Origin: Bacteroidota bacterium
GTDB lineage: Bacteria > Bacteroidota > Bacteroidia > Chitinophagales > Chitinophagaceae
Assembly (NCBI GenBank): GCA_029561305.1
Contig: JAKQJG010000222.1
Span: 1 to 64,000 of the forward strand
Direction of reading: 5' to 3'
Length of the DNA stretch: 64,000 nucleotides
Made by a program: the position numbers and the translations under genes. The notes under the pieces were generated by a model. It was not told the origin of the DNA. It did not search any database and was given only the letters and a program-made list of their open reading frames with translations. Positions 50,637-58,565 of the stretch are shown piece by piece (within the stretch, counting starts at the first letter, position 1; every line of letters starts with the position of its first letter).

Positions 50637-51148
50637 TGACTAAACCAACTACTGTACATCAAGTAGTTATCTGCAATCCGGTTGATCTCTCCTTTGATCA
50701 TTTCCTGGCTGATGGTTTTTACCTTTTTGGCCGGTACACCTGCATAAATGCTGCCTGGCTCCACCACTGTACCTTCCAGTACTACCGCCCCTGCAGCAAT
50801 GATCGAATTGCTGCCCACACGGGCATTATCCATTACGATAGCACCCATACCAATCAGCACATTATCGTCTATAACGCATCCATGTACAATTGCATTGTGT
50901 CCGATGCTCACATTATTTCCAATAATGGCTTTTGTTTTTTCGTAGGTACAATGGATCACGGCACCGTCCTGTACATTTACCTTATTGCCAATGCGGATGC
51001 TGTTAACGTCGCCCCGGATCACTGCATTGAACCACACACTGCATTCATTACCCATAACCACATCACCCACGATAGTGGCATTGGGAGCAATAAAGCAATT
51101 GTCGCCCATTTGAGGGGAAATACCTTTTACGGGAAGAATTACTGGCAT
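50621..51148 (-). CDS. gamma-class carbonic-anhydrase-like hexapeptide protein
   Basis: Left-handed beta-helix trimer protein of 175 aa, family of gamma carbonic anhydrases and PaaY/YrdA-like proteins. Hexapeptide turns run from about 20 to 140. The candidate zinc ligands are His71 (VIHCTYE), His88 (SIGHNAIVHG) and His93. The catalytic activity of many such proteins is unproven. The last residues (SHPQNP) are translated from the CCCCTAAAGGGG repeat, so the original C-terminus may have been altered. Confidence 0.85.
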   Translation of the reverse strand: MPVILPVKGISPQMGDNCFIAPNATIVGDVVMGNECSVWFNAVIRGDVNSIRIGNKVNVQDGAVIHCTYEKTKAIIGNNVSIGHNAIVHGCVIDDNVLIGMGAIVMDNARVGSNSIIAAGAVVLEGTVVEPGSIYAGVPAKKVKTISQEMIKGEINRIADNYLMYSSWFSHPQNP

Positions 51149-51418
51149 GGGAGGAAGTTTAATGTTTGATGTTTAATTGTTTAAAGTTATGCCAGCGGCA
51201 CCTGTTGTAAAACAGTTTTTTAATTTAGGTGCTAAGCTTTTGAATAAATATTTAGTCCCGAAAGCTTTCGTGATTGCGTTGCACACGTATACTTTGTTAT
51301 CTTTATTCAGCTATGGCACAAGAATTTTTCATGATTTTTATTTGTTGATTGTTGCCGGTCTGACCTTCGGTGCCGACCGGTGTTCAAATATCCACCTTTC
51401 TCTCCGAAATTTGCAACC

Positions 51419-52603
51419 ATGAATCAACGGCAGTTATTTTTAAACCATGTGGGCCAAACCTCTCCAGCACCTTTAGCATTGGAAATTGTAAAAGCCACCG
51501 GCAGTAAACTGATTGATGTTAATGGAAAAGAATACATTGATCTCATTGGCGGCATCAGCGTTTGCAATGTGGGCCATTGTCATCCCCAAGTGGTGGAAGC
51601 TGTAAAACAGCAGGCGGAGCAGTACATGCACATTATGGTGTATGGCGAATTGGTGGAAACACCCCAGGTGGCCTATGCAAAAAAATTGACAGAACACCTG
51701 CCTGTATCGCTCAATGCTGTTTTCTATACCGCCAGTGGCAGCGAAGCAACAGAAGGCGCTATGAAACTGGCCAAGCGATTTACCGGCCGCACAAAAATTG
51801 TTTCTTTTAAAAACAGTTATCACGGCAGTACCCAGGGTGCATTAAGCATAATGGGAGATGAATACTGGCGCAATGCTTTCCGGCCGTTGTTGCCCGGTAT
51901 TATTCAACTGAAGTATAATTCTTTTGATGACTTACAACAGATCACTAATGAGGTTGCCTGTGTGATTGCAGAAACCGTACAGGCAGAAGCCGGCGTACTG
52001 GTTCCTCAAAACGGCTGGCTGAAAGCTTTGCGTAAAAGATGTACTGAAACGGGAACCTTAATGGTGCTGGACGAAATACAGTGTGCCTTTGGCCGCAACG
52101 GAAGCCTGTTTGCTTTTGAACAGTTTGATGTGGTGCCGGATATTTTATTATTGGGAAAGGCATTGGGTGGTGGAATGCCATTGGGTGCTTTTGTTGCGGA
52201 TAAACAAATAATGGACAGCCTTACACATGATCCTGTGTTGGGCCATATCAATACTTTTGGCGGACATCCTGTTTGTTGTGCTGCCGGTTTAGCAGCATTG
52301 AATGTACTACAGGATGAAAAATTGATAGATGGAGTAAAAGAAAAAGAACAACTGTTTCTTACGTTATTAAAACATCCGGCTATCAAGGCTGTAAGAAGCT
52401 GCGGCCTGATGATGGCGGTGGAGTTTGATAGTTTTGAAACCAATAAAAAGATCATTGATCTGCTGATAGACCGGGGCGTTTTTACCGATTGGTTTTTGTT
52501 TGCATCCAATTGCCTGAGAATTGTTCCTCCATTAACTATCCGTAAAGACGACATACAAACCGCCTGCAACCAACTCATTGCCATACTTAACAGTCAATCG
52601 TGA
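51419..52603 (+). CDS. class III PLP-dependent aminotransferase (acetylornithine/GABA type)
   Basis: Enzyme of 394 aa. The PLP-binding lysine is in LLLGKALGGGMPLGAF, and VLDEIQCAFGRNGSLFAFE is the conserved cofactor Asp region. YHGSTQGALSIMG is also family-typical. It may act on acetylornithine, ornithine, GABA or another omega-amine. The context gives no help. I start at the ATG at 51419. A 13-residue longer GTG-start frame is less likely. It lies 65 bases before the winged-helix-linked membrane protein gene. Confidence 0.88.
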   Translation: MNQRQLFLNHVGQTSPAPLALEIVKATGSKLIDVNGKEYIDLIGGISVCNVGHCHPQVVEAVKQQAEQYMHIMVYGELVETPQVAYAKKLTEHLPVSLNAVFYTASGSEATEGAMKLAKRFTGRTKIVSFKNSYHGSTQGALSIMGDEYWRNAFRPLLPGIIQLKYNSFDDLQQITNEVACVIAETVQAEAGVLVPQNGWLKALRKRCTETGTLMVLDEIQCAFGRNGSLFAFEQFDVVPDILLLGKALGGGMPLGAFVADKQIMDSLTHDPVLGHINTFGGHPVCCAAGLAALNVLQDEKLIDGVKEKEQLFLTLLKHPAIKAVRSCGLMMAVEFDSFETNKKIIDLLIDRGVFTDWFLFASNCLRIVPPLTIRKDDIQTACNQLIAILNSQS

Positions 52604-52620
52604 TTTTCTTAAAATAAATT

Positions 52621-52650
52621 TTGATATATGAGTTCAACTCATTTACTTTG
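52621..52650 (+). promoter_or_regulatory. candidate promoter for the regulator cluster
   Basis: TTG at 52621-52623 and TACTTTG at 52644-52650 are 20 bases apart, close to TTG-N19/20-TAnnTTTG. The -7 box is the left arm of the palindrome at 52645-52661, so a repressor there would block it. Confidence 0.45.
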
Positions 52651-52661
52651 TATTTCAAAGT
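52645..52661. promoter_or_regulatory. 17-bp palindrome, candidate operator 1
   Basis: ACTTTGTATTTCAAAGT lies seven bases before the first ATG of the cluster. A near-identical palindrome is at 53646-53662. The conserved block extends to TACTTTGWAWTTCAAAGTGCTTTT in both places. I found no third copy in the window. Confidence 0.7.
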
Positions 52662-52668
52662 GCTTTTT

Positions 52669-53307
52669 ATGAGTGAGCAACAACAGTCTCTCGAAGACCT
52701 GCAGCATATTAAAAAAATGATGGAAAGAAGCAGCCGCTTCATTAGTCTGAGCGGGCTAAGTGGTATTGCTGCGGGGATATGTGCCTTAATAGGTGCCTGG
52801 TTTGCATGGAACCGGCTGCACCGCACACAGAGCGAAACGTATGACCTGGTAAGGATCATAACAACCAATGGTGCAGAAATACTGGATGAGCTTTTCTGGA
52901 TCGCCACATATACATTTATCGGAGCTTTTATTTCGGCTTTTTTCTTTACCTATCTCCGCAGCAGGAAAGACAGAGTGCCCATGTTTGGTAAAACCACCAT
53001 GCGACTGCTCTGGAATGTAGTGATACCGATGGCAGTGGGCGGCATCTTTCTAATAAGGATGATGTACAATGGAGAGTTTGAACTGGTAGCTCCCGGATGC
53101 CTGATTTTTTATGGACTGGCATTGGTAAACGGAAGTAAGTATACCCTTGGAGAAATTAGGTATTTGGGATATGGAATGCTGGCCCTGGGTATCATGAACC
53201 TGTTTTATGTTGGCTATGGCCTGTATTTTTGGGCCATGGGTTTTGGGATACTGCATATTGCATATGGCATTACCATGTGGATGAAATATGAGCGCAATAG
53301 TAATTGA
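52669..53307 (+). CDS. membrane protein, first gene of the winged-helix cluster
   Basis: Protein of 212 aa with about six membrane helices after a soluble 25-residue start (MSEQQQSLEDLQHIKKMMERSS). ISLSGLSGIAAGICALIGAW is the first helix. I start at the ATG at 52669. A longer frame crosses the operator. The family occurs next to small winged-helix regulators in related genomes as far as I recall, but the function is unknown. The regulator gene begins 25 bases after its stop, so they are cotranscribed. Confidence 0.75.
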   Translation: MSEQQQSLEDLQHIKKMMERSSRFISLSGLSGIAAGICALIGAWFAWNRLHRTQSETYDLVRIITTNGAEILDELFWIATYTFIGAFISAFFFTYLRSRKDRVPMFGKTTMRLLWNVVIPMAVGGIFLIRMMYNGEFELVAPGCLIFYGLALVNGSKYTLGEIRYLGYGMLALGIMNLFYVGYGLYFWAMGFGILHIAYGITMWMKYERNSN

Positions 53308-53332
53308 TTAACGGAGTTAGCATACAGGGAGC

Positions 53333-53629
53333 ATGAGTTTAATAGAAGGCCTCAATAAAATATTTGATAACCGCATCCGCCTGGGCATCATGAGTGCCCT
53401 GATGGTGAATGAGGAAGTAAATTTTAATGAATTGAAAGAACTGCTGGACATAACAGATGGAAACCTTGCCAGTCACCTGAAATCACTGGAAGAAAGCGGG
53501 AGCATAAAAGTGCAGAAAGGTTTTATTGGAAGAAAAACCAATACTACTTACTCTGTTACCAAGGCAGGGGAAAAAGCTTTCAAAGCTCATATTGCCGCTT
53601 TGGAACAAATGATCAAATCAACGAAATAA
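53333..53629 (+). CDS. winged-helix transcriptional regulator (HTH_34 type)
   Basis: Stand-alone DNA-binding protein of 98 aa. MSLIEGLNKIFDNRIRLGIMSALMV is the dimerising/leading helix region. FNELKELLDITDGNLASHLKSLEE is the helix-turn-helix, and the wing is VQKGFIGRKTNTTYSVTKAGE. It resembles MarR/ArsR-like winged-helix proteins of the PF13601 type without a separate sensor domain. Small size, autoregulatory position and the paired palindromes suggest that it binds ACTTTGWAWTTCAAAGT. Confidence 0.88.
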   Translation: MSLIEGLNKIFDNRIRLGIMSALMVNEEVNFNELKELLDITDGNLASHLKSLEESGSIKVQKGFIGRKTNTTYSVTKAGEKAFKAHIAALEQMIKSTK

Positions 53630-53645
53630 TTTTTTTTGTACTTAT

Positions 53646-53662
53646 ACTTTGAAATTCAAAGT
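53646..53662. promoter_or_regulatory. 17-bp palindrome, candidate operator 2
   Basis: ACTTTGAAATTCAAAGT has eight-base perfect arms around a central A and lies ten bases before the ATG at 53673. It shares the flank GTGCTTTT with operator 1, so the regulator may control a second internal promoter. Confidence 0.72.
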
Positions 53663-53672
53663 GCTTTTAGGA

Positions 53673-54095
53673 ATGATAAATTTTATTAAGACATCCTTTT
53701 TCACTTTCACTATCTGGATAGCGACAGCATTGGTAAACAGTTTACTCTATGCTGTTATTTTCTACCTGGGTAATATTGTGAAAGACAATATTGTTGAAAC
53801 AGCCGGTATGGTATTTTTCTTTTCCTTATTATTTTCTGTGCCGGCGGTTTTCATCTTATGGATCGTTTTTCTTGCCAGTTGTGAAAATGCGCAGCTTTCC
53901 AGGATATTGTTAAAGACGGTTTTAATTTTATCCTTCCTCACTTGTATAGTTATTGCCTTGGTTCCATATGGTGCACAAAAAGGACAATGGTTTTTACAGG
54001 CTTCCATTATCATGGTCTCTCCTGTTATATCCGTAATGCTTCACCACCGTTTTTTAAGATCGTTCGCTCAACCTAAACTTAATACCTATGTATAA
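53673..54095 (+). CDS. four-helix membrane protein (paralogue 1)
   Basis: Protein of 140 aa with four membrane helices: roughly 7-30, 42-62, 74-94 and 106-123. It starts after operator 2. A TTG frame beginning inside the operator is rejected. IWIATALVNSLLYAVIFYL and LLFSVPAVFILWIVFL align with helices of the product at 56192, so the two are paralogues within one cluster. The function is unknown. Its end overlaps the Coq4-like gene by eight bases. Confidence 0.72.
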   Translation: MINFIKTSFFTFTIWIATALVNSLLYAVIFYLGNIVKDNIVETAGMVFFFSLLFSVPAVFILWIVFLASCENAQLSRILLKTVLILSFLTCIVIALVPYGAQKGQWFLQASIIMVSPVISVMLHHRFLRSFAQPKLNTYV

Positions 54096-54570
54096 AGTAT
54101 TATCCGCCTCCAGGGCCTTTATATTAGTATGGCTTACGCATAAACTGGCATTGCCTTTATTAAAATGTATCCGCAAGCCACAAAAGTTTTCTTATGCAAA
54201 AGAAGATCTATACAAGATGAATGACGGTACGCTCGGAAAAGATCTTGTACAGATGCTCGATAAAAATAAACTCGAATTATTGCCATACTATGTTAAGCAT
54301 GACCTTAAACATATTTTGCTCGGTTATGATACTACCGGCGAAGGGGAAGTATGCCTCCAGTGTTTTATGCTGGGCAACGGGCATATTTCTTTTCCTGTGG
54401 CAGCAACAGTTGGCTTTGGCTTTTTTACCATGCCCGAATACTGGGGTCTTTTTGTAAAAGCATTTAAAAGAGGAAGGAAGTCGGCATCTATGAAACATTG
54501 GCAATGGCATTCATTACTTGAATTATCCACGCAATCGCTAAAGGAAAAAATTAACGGCCCTGTTGTGTAG
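54088..54570 (+). CDS. Coq4-like protein
   Basis: Protein of 160 aa with the Coq4 metal motif HDxxH-x11-E: His71, Asp72, His75 and Glu87 in HDLKHILLGYDTTGEGE. Coq4 binds zinc or another divalent metal and acts in ubiquinone biosynthesis in eukaryotes and some bacteria. Bacteroidota make menaquinone, so the homologue here must do something else or act on a different substrate. The N-terminus (AFILVWLTHKLALPLL) is hydrophobic and may touch the membrane. Translation is coupled to the previous gene by overlap. Confidence 0.72.
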   Translation: MYKVLSASRAFILVWLTHKLALPLLKCIRKPQKFSYAKEDLYKMNDGTLGKDLVQMLDKNKLELLPYYVKHDLKHILLGYDTTGEGEVCLQCFMLGNGHISFPVAATVGFGFFTMPEYWGLFVKAFKRGRKSASMKHWQWHSLLELSTQSLKEKINGPVV

Positions 54571-54606
54571 AATAGAATAATAAACCACCACCAAACAATA
54601 TATAGT

Positions 54607-56220
54607 ATGAAATCAGCTTCAATTAAAACTTCTCTTGTAATGACAGGGGCAGTTTTGTTCAACATTATTTTCTGGCAGGAAAAACTCGCCGTTAACACAT
54701 TACTTTTTGATGTGTTTATTTTGGCGGCCGTTTTTTATTTGTACCAACCCTCGTTTAAAAGACCAGTGATGCGATGGCTGCTGCTGGCCCACCTGGTTAC
54801 TGTTGTCACGGTTATCATTCACAATACCTTATTGAGCAAACTCGCCTTTAGTTCCACCTTGCTGATGGTAATGGTGTTTACGCAATTTGAACATCGTTCC
54901 TTATGGTATGCCGGCGCTTCCGCAGTAATGAATTATATCCTGGTGATACCCAGTTTTTCTTCCAGCATCGGGCAAATGAAAAAAGGGAAACACAATTTTT
55001 ACAATACAAAAAAAGTATTGCGCTTTGTTGTGATACCCATTTTTATATTGATCGTTTTTTCTATGCTTTACAGTTTCTCCAACGCCGTTTTCAACGAAAT
55101 ACTGAATACGGTCGGTCTTGCTTTAGAGCAGTTTTTCAGTAAGTTTTTTGATTGGTTTAATATAAGCCGGCTTGGTTTCTTATTGCTTGGAATATTCGTC
55201 ACCGGCGGACTATTATTAAAAAGCAATGCAGGTTATTTTTCAAAAAGGGATATTGAAAAGCAGGACAAGCTTAACAGGAAAAAAAATGACCTGGCAAAAT
55301 GGAAACAAACTCCCTTTTACGATTTACTTAGTTTGATCATGGGGAGGTTTGCCAATGGCATATTGGCTTTGAGGAACGAAAACACAGTTGGTATTATCAG
55401 CCTTGTTTTACTCAACCTGCTGTTGTTTTTTATCAACTGGCTCGATGTGGTATATGTATGGTTTGGCTTTACCTATACGCAGGGCATCAACCTCACAGAG
55501 TATGTGCATGAAGGAGCAGGCCTGCTTATTTTCTCCATTGTGCTGGCTATGCTGGTGCTGTTGTTTTTCTTTCGTGGGAATTTGAATTTTTACAAAAAGA
55601 ATAAATGGCTGAAGATAGGAGCGTATGTATGGATCATTCAAAATATTATCCTGGTGATCTCTGTTTTCTTCCGGGATTATTATTACATACATGAATACGG
55701 GCTGGCTTACAAAAGAATTGGCGTTCTGGTTTTTTTGACATTGGTACTGGCAGGTCTGTTAACCATGTACATAAAGATCAGCCGTGTAAAAACAAGTTAT
55801 TATTTGCTGAAAATAAATGCCTGGGTGGTATTGGCCGTGTTGGTGATCTCCTCCTGCGTTCACTGGGATGAAACCATTGCCAACTATAACCTGTCAAGAA
55901 AATCAGCATTGCCACTGGATGTAAAATTTCTATTATCGCTTTCCGATAAAACATTGCCCTTGCTCGAAAAAAACCAGGATGTACTGACCAAAACATTTAT
56001 CAATAGCCCTCACAATGATGAAGGTGAAATGTATTACCGTGGACAGTTATCTGCCAAGGAATATTTTGAACAGCGTAAATCTGCTTTTTTCATTGAACAG
56101 AAGAATTACACCTGGCTATCCTGGAATGCAGCAGATAATTATGTAAAACAAAATTTGAAGGAACCCTCACTAATCACCTCAAAACAACAATATGCAGAAC
56201 CGGCTTCTCAAAACAAATAA
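54607..56220 (+). CDS. DUF4173/DUF4153-like membrane protein
   Basis: Large membrane protein of 537 aa with about twelve hydrophobic helices over residues 10-430, ended by a soluble C-terminal part of about 100 residues (LSRKSALPLDVKFLLSLSDKT onward). FLTLVLAGLLTMYIKISRVKTSYYLLKINAWV fits the DUF4173 pattern as I recall it. No catalytic motif is evident. It overlaps the next gene by 29 bases. Confidence 0.7.
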   Translation: MKSASIKTSLVMTGAVLFNIIFWQEKLAVNTLLFDVFILAAVFYLYQPSFKRPVMRWLLLAHLVTVVTVIIHNTLLSKLAFSSTLLMVMVFTQFEHRSLWYAGASAVMNYILVIPSFSSSIGQMKKGKHNFYNTKKVLRFVVIPIFILIVFSMLYSFSNAVFNEILNTVGLALEQFFSKFFDWFNISRLGFLLLGIFVTGGLLLKSNAGYFSKRDIEKQDKLNRKKNDLAKWKQTPFYDLLSLIMGRFANGILALRNENTVGIISLVLLNLLLFFINWLDVVYVWFGFTYTQGINLTEYVHEGAGLLIFSIVLAMLVLLFFFRGNLNFYKKNKWLKIGAYVWIIQNIILVISVFFRDYYYIHEYGLAYKRIGVLVFLTLVLAGLLTMYIKISRVKTSYYLLKINAWVVLAVLVISSCVHWDETIANYNLSRKSALPLDVKFLLSLSDKTLPLLEKNQDVLTKTFINSPHNDEGEMYYRGQLSAKEYFEQRKSAFFIEQKNYTWLSWNAADNYVKQNLKEPSLITSKQQYAEPASQNK

Positions 56221-56668
56221 CAGGTATTTAAAGACAGCGCTTATCAGTTTTTCTGTCTGGTTTACAGCTATCCTGGTCAATGTGATTGTAATTGCAGTAT
56301 TAGAATTTTTGCAAGGGAGCAGGGGCTATTTTTGGGAGGGCGTGGGTTTGGTTTTACTGGTGTCTGCCGTCTTTTCGTTCCCGGGCGTCGTTATTTTCTG
56401 GTTGGTATTTCTATTTAACTTCTGTCACCACAAGATATTTAAGATACTGGTGATCACGGCCATTGTTACCTCTTCTTTACCAGTGTTGTGTATGCTGCTG
56501 GTATATAACGACGGGCACATTCACTTCCAGTCAGTTTCTTTAATTGCATTGGCTATTCTGTCTGCAGTTATTGCGGTAGTGTTGCATCGTCCAGGTATTA
56601 AATACGGCACTTCTCTCGTAATAAATGAAACAGAAGCGAATGAAAAAATTGATTCCCTTGAAACATAA
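56192..56668 (+). CDS. four-helix membrane protein (paralogue 2)
   Basis: Protein of 158 aa with four helices (about 14-38, 47-72, 79-98 and 108-126) and a hydrophilic tail. LKTALISFSVWFTAILVN and VFSFPGVVIFWLVFLFN align with the gene product at 53673. The start lies inside the end of the DUF4173 gene, and its own end overlaps the dgkA-like gene by 29 bases, so the cluster is tightly coupled. Confidence 0.7.
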   Translation: MQNRLLKTNNRYLKTALISFSVWFTAILVNVIVIAVLEFLQGSRGYFWEGVGLVLLVSAVFSFPGVVIFWLVFLFNFCHHKIFKILVITAIVTSSLPVLCMLLVYNDGHIHFQSVSLIALAILSAVIAVVLHRPGIKYGTSLVINETEANEKIDSLET

Positions 56669-57023
56669 AAATACTTTCATACATGCAGCTGGTGGCATCG
56701 GTCATGCGTTTCGCAACGAAACGAATTTCAGGATACATGTGGCAGCATTGGCGCTGATCGTTGGCCTGGGGGTGGTGTTACAGATCAGCGCCATAGAGTG
56801 GCTGTTTGTTGCCGGCTGCAGTATGTTGGTATTGTCAATGGAGTTGGTAAATACCGCCATTGAAAATGTTTGTGATCTGATCTCCACAGAATTTAATCCA
56901 CTCATTAAAGTTATAAAGGATGTGGCGGCTGCAGCTGTACTGGTAAGCGCTGCAGGAAGTGCCGTTATAGGCTGCATCATCTTTTTCCCAAAAATCATTC
57001 ATATAATAAAATACACATTATGA
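56640..57023 (+). CDS. dgkA: DgkA-family integral membrane kinase (diacylglycerol/undecaprenol kinase)
   Basis: Protein of 127 aa with an amphipathic start and three membrane helices. The family motif ELVNTAIENVCDLI carries the conserved Glu/Asn residues. FIHAAGGIGHAFRNETNFRIH is the typical N-terminal amphipathic helix. In Gram-positive bacteria this type phosphorylates undecaprenol. In Gram-negatives it is diacylglycerol. I start at the ATG at 56640 rather than five codons upstream. It shares ATGA with the next gene. Confidence 0.88.
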   Translation: MKKLIPLKHKNTFIHAAGGIGHAFRNETNFRIHVAALALIVGLGVVLQISAIEWLFVAGCSMLVLSMELVNTAIENVCDLISTEFNPLIKVIKDVAAAAVLVSAAGSAVIGCIIFFPKIIHIIKYTL

Positions 57024-57682
57024 TAAAAATATCGACGGCAGAAAAGATCATTTTTTCTTTCTTGCTTTTTACGGGTGCCATGCTGATCATGCGTATCCTC
57101 TATGCCAATAACCTGCGGTATATTTTTTTAATGTGGAATCTGTTTTTGGCATGGATACCCTTTCAATTAGGCGTAGTGATCACCTCCAACCCGCAGTACA
57201 ATAAGTGGGTGAAATACGGGCTGGTAGCCGGCTGGCTCCTCTTCTTCCCCAATGCGCTGTATATTATAACCGACCTGGTTCACCTAAAGCATTCTGGCGA
57301 TGATGCTCCTGTATGGTTTGATGCACTGCTGTTATTCACTTCTTCCATTACTGGCCTGATGATGGCATTTATTTCACTCTACCAAATAGAAACGTTTATC
57401 CGCAGAGCAATTACAGCTAAGCATGCAGACAAGATCATCATCGCTTCCATCTTTCTTGGCTCATTTGGCGTGTACCTGGGCAGGTTCCTGCGTTGGAATA
57501 GCTGGGATATACTGGCAAACCCTTTTTCATTACTCATTGAAGTGACTGGCCGTTTTACAAATCCGGTGGTTCATTACCGCACGTGGATGATAACGGTATT
57601 GCTTACCTGCTTATTTTCTCTTTTGTATTATGCTGCTAAAAAGCTGCCGCTGTTGCTTAGTACTGAGGAGTATAACAGCTGA
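57020..57682 (+). CDS. DUF1361 membrane protein
   Basis: Protein of 220 aa with about six membrane helices. FFPNALYIITDLVHLK is the hallmark of DUF1361. Function unknown. It overlaps dgkA by four bases and is the last gene of the cluster. A strong terminator follows at 57693. Confidence 0.85.
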   Translation: MIKISTAEKIIFSFLLFTGAMLIMRILYANNLRYIFLMWNLFLAWIPFQLGVVITSNPQYNKWVKYGLVAGWLLFFPNALYIITDLVHLKHSGDDAPVWFDALLLFTSSITGLMMAFISLYQIETFIRRAITAKHADKIIIASIFLGSFGVYLGRFLRWNSWDILANPFSLLIEVTGRFTNPVVHYRTWMITVLLTCLFSLLYYAAKKLPLLLSTEEYNS

Positions 57683-57692
57683 TAATTACTGC

Positions 57693-57727
57693 AAAAAAAA
57701 ATCCTTCTCATAGAGAAGGATCTTTTA
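57693..57727. terminator. bidirectional terminator
   Basis: ATCCTTCTC (57701-57709) and GAGAAGGAT (57713-57721) pair around a three-base loop, with A-run before and T-rich tail after. It ends the plus-strand cluster and the minus-strand porin gene. Confidence 0.9.
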
Positions 57728-57742
57728 TATAGGGTTGATATT

Positions 57743-58378
57743 TTAAAACCTGATTCCTAAACCAAGAGAAATCACCTGGTTTTTATACGTAGGGGTAGTG
57801 CTTGTGCCATCACCGTTATTATTTTGAAAATCCATATTGTAACGAAGAGACGCTACAAAGTTTTTTACGCCGGCTTCAATACCAATTACACCTCCCAAAA
57901 CATTTTTTCTCAAATTGTCACTGTCTTCCTTCACAATTGTTTCCCTTGTTGCATTTGCAACGGTAAACTGGGTTTTTGTAGAAGCAAGGAAGGAAAATTG
58001 CGGTCCCACAACAATTCCAAATCCAGGTACGGGGCTTATCTTGGCCAAGAGCGGCACTTCTATAAAATTCGTGGTGCGTTTGTACTCATAAGGCGTACCC
58101 AATGCTGTACCACTTTCTTTATACCCTTTTTGTGAAAACTGAATTTCAGGCTGCACACTAAAAATGCTTGCTACGGGTATTTCAAGAAATGCACCTGCAT
58201 TAAAACCTGTTTTTGAACCTGTGGTAATATCATTATCAGAAGATTTCACCATATTGGAGAGATTTACACCAGCCCTTAAGCCAAAGCGGATAGGATTAGA
58301 TGTAGCAGTTGTCTGGGCTTGCAGGCCTGCCGCAACAGCAAACATAGTAGCCGTGGTAAGCAAGATCATTTTTTTCAT
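57743..58378 (-). CDS. small outer-membrane beta-barrel protein (porin/PorT-like)
   Basis: Protein of 211 aa with a signal peptide (MKKMILLTTATMFAVAAGLQ) and about eight strands. RFGLRAGVNLSNMV, TGFNAGAFLEIPV, FSVQPEIQFSQKGYKE and the final VISLGLGIRF are typical of the OMP_b-brl_2 fold. It probably forms a small outer-membrane barrel. No substrate can be named. It stands alone, between the cluster terminator and the large propeller/barrel gene. Confidence 0.82.
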   Translation of the reverse strand: MKKMILLTTATMFAVAAGLQAQTTATSNPIRFGLRAGVNLSNMVKSSDNDITTGSKTGFNAGAFLEIPVASIFSVQPEIQFSQKGYKESGTALGTPYEYKRTTNFIEVPLLAKISPVPGFGIVVGPQFSFLASTKTQFTVANATRETIVKEDSDNLRKNVLGGVIGIEAGVKNFVASLRYNMDFQNNNGDGTSTTPTYKNQVISLGLGIRF

Positions 58379-58516
58379 AGTAGTATCTGTTTTTTGTTTG
58401 GCTATAACATTGAAAATGCTGTGCCAGACAATTCTTAACGGGCCAGGATGGTTTTATGTGGCATCTAAGGCAACTCCTTCTACAAATTGAGTATCGGCCG
58501 ATACAATGTCCCAATA

Positions 58517-58546
58517 AAAAACCCGGTTTGTGTAAACCGGGCTTTT
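58517..58546 (-). terminator. terminator of the propeller/barrel gene
   Basis: CCCGGTTT (58522-58529) and AAACCGGG (58534-58541) pair around a short loop. The minus-strand tail is TTTTTTATTGG. It lies 20-40 bases after the stop of the large minus-strand gene. Confidence 0.88.
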
Positions 58547-58565
58547 TATTCTGTCTATATCGAAT

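Noticed and set aside
53649-53672. TTG start for the four-helix protein inside operator 2
   Set aside because: It would place the palindrome within the coding region. An ATG lies ten bases after the palindrome.
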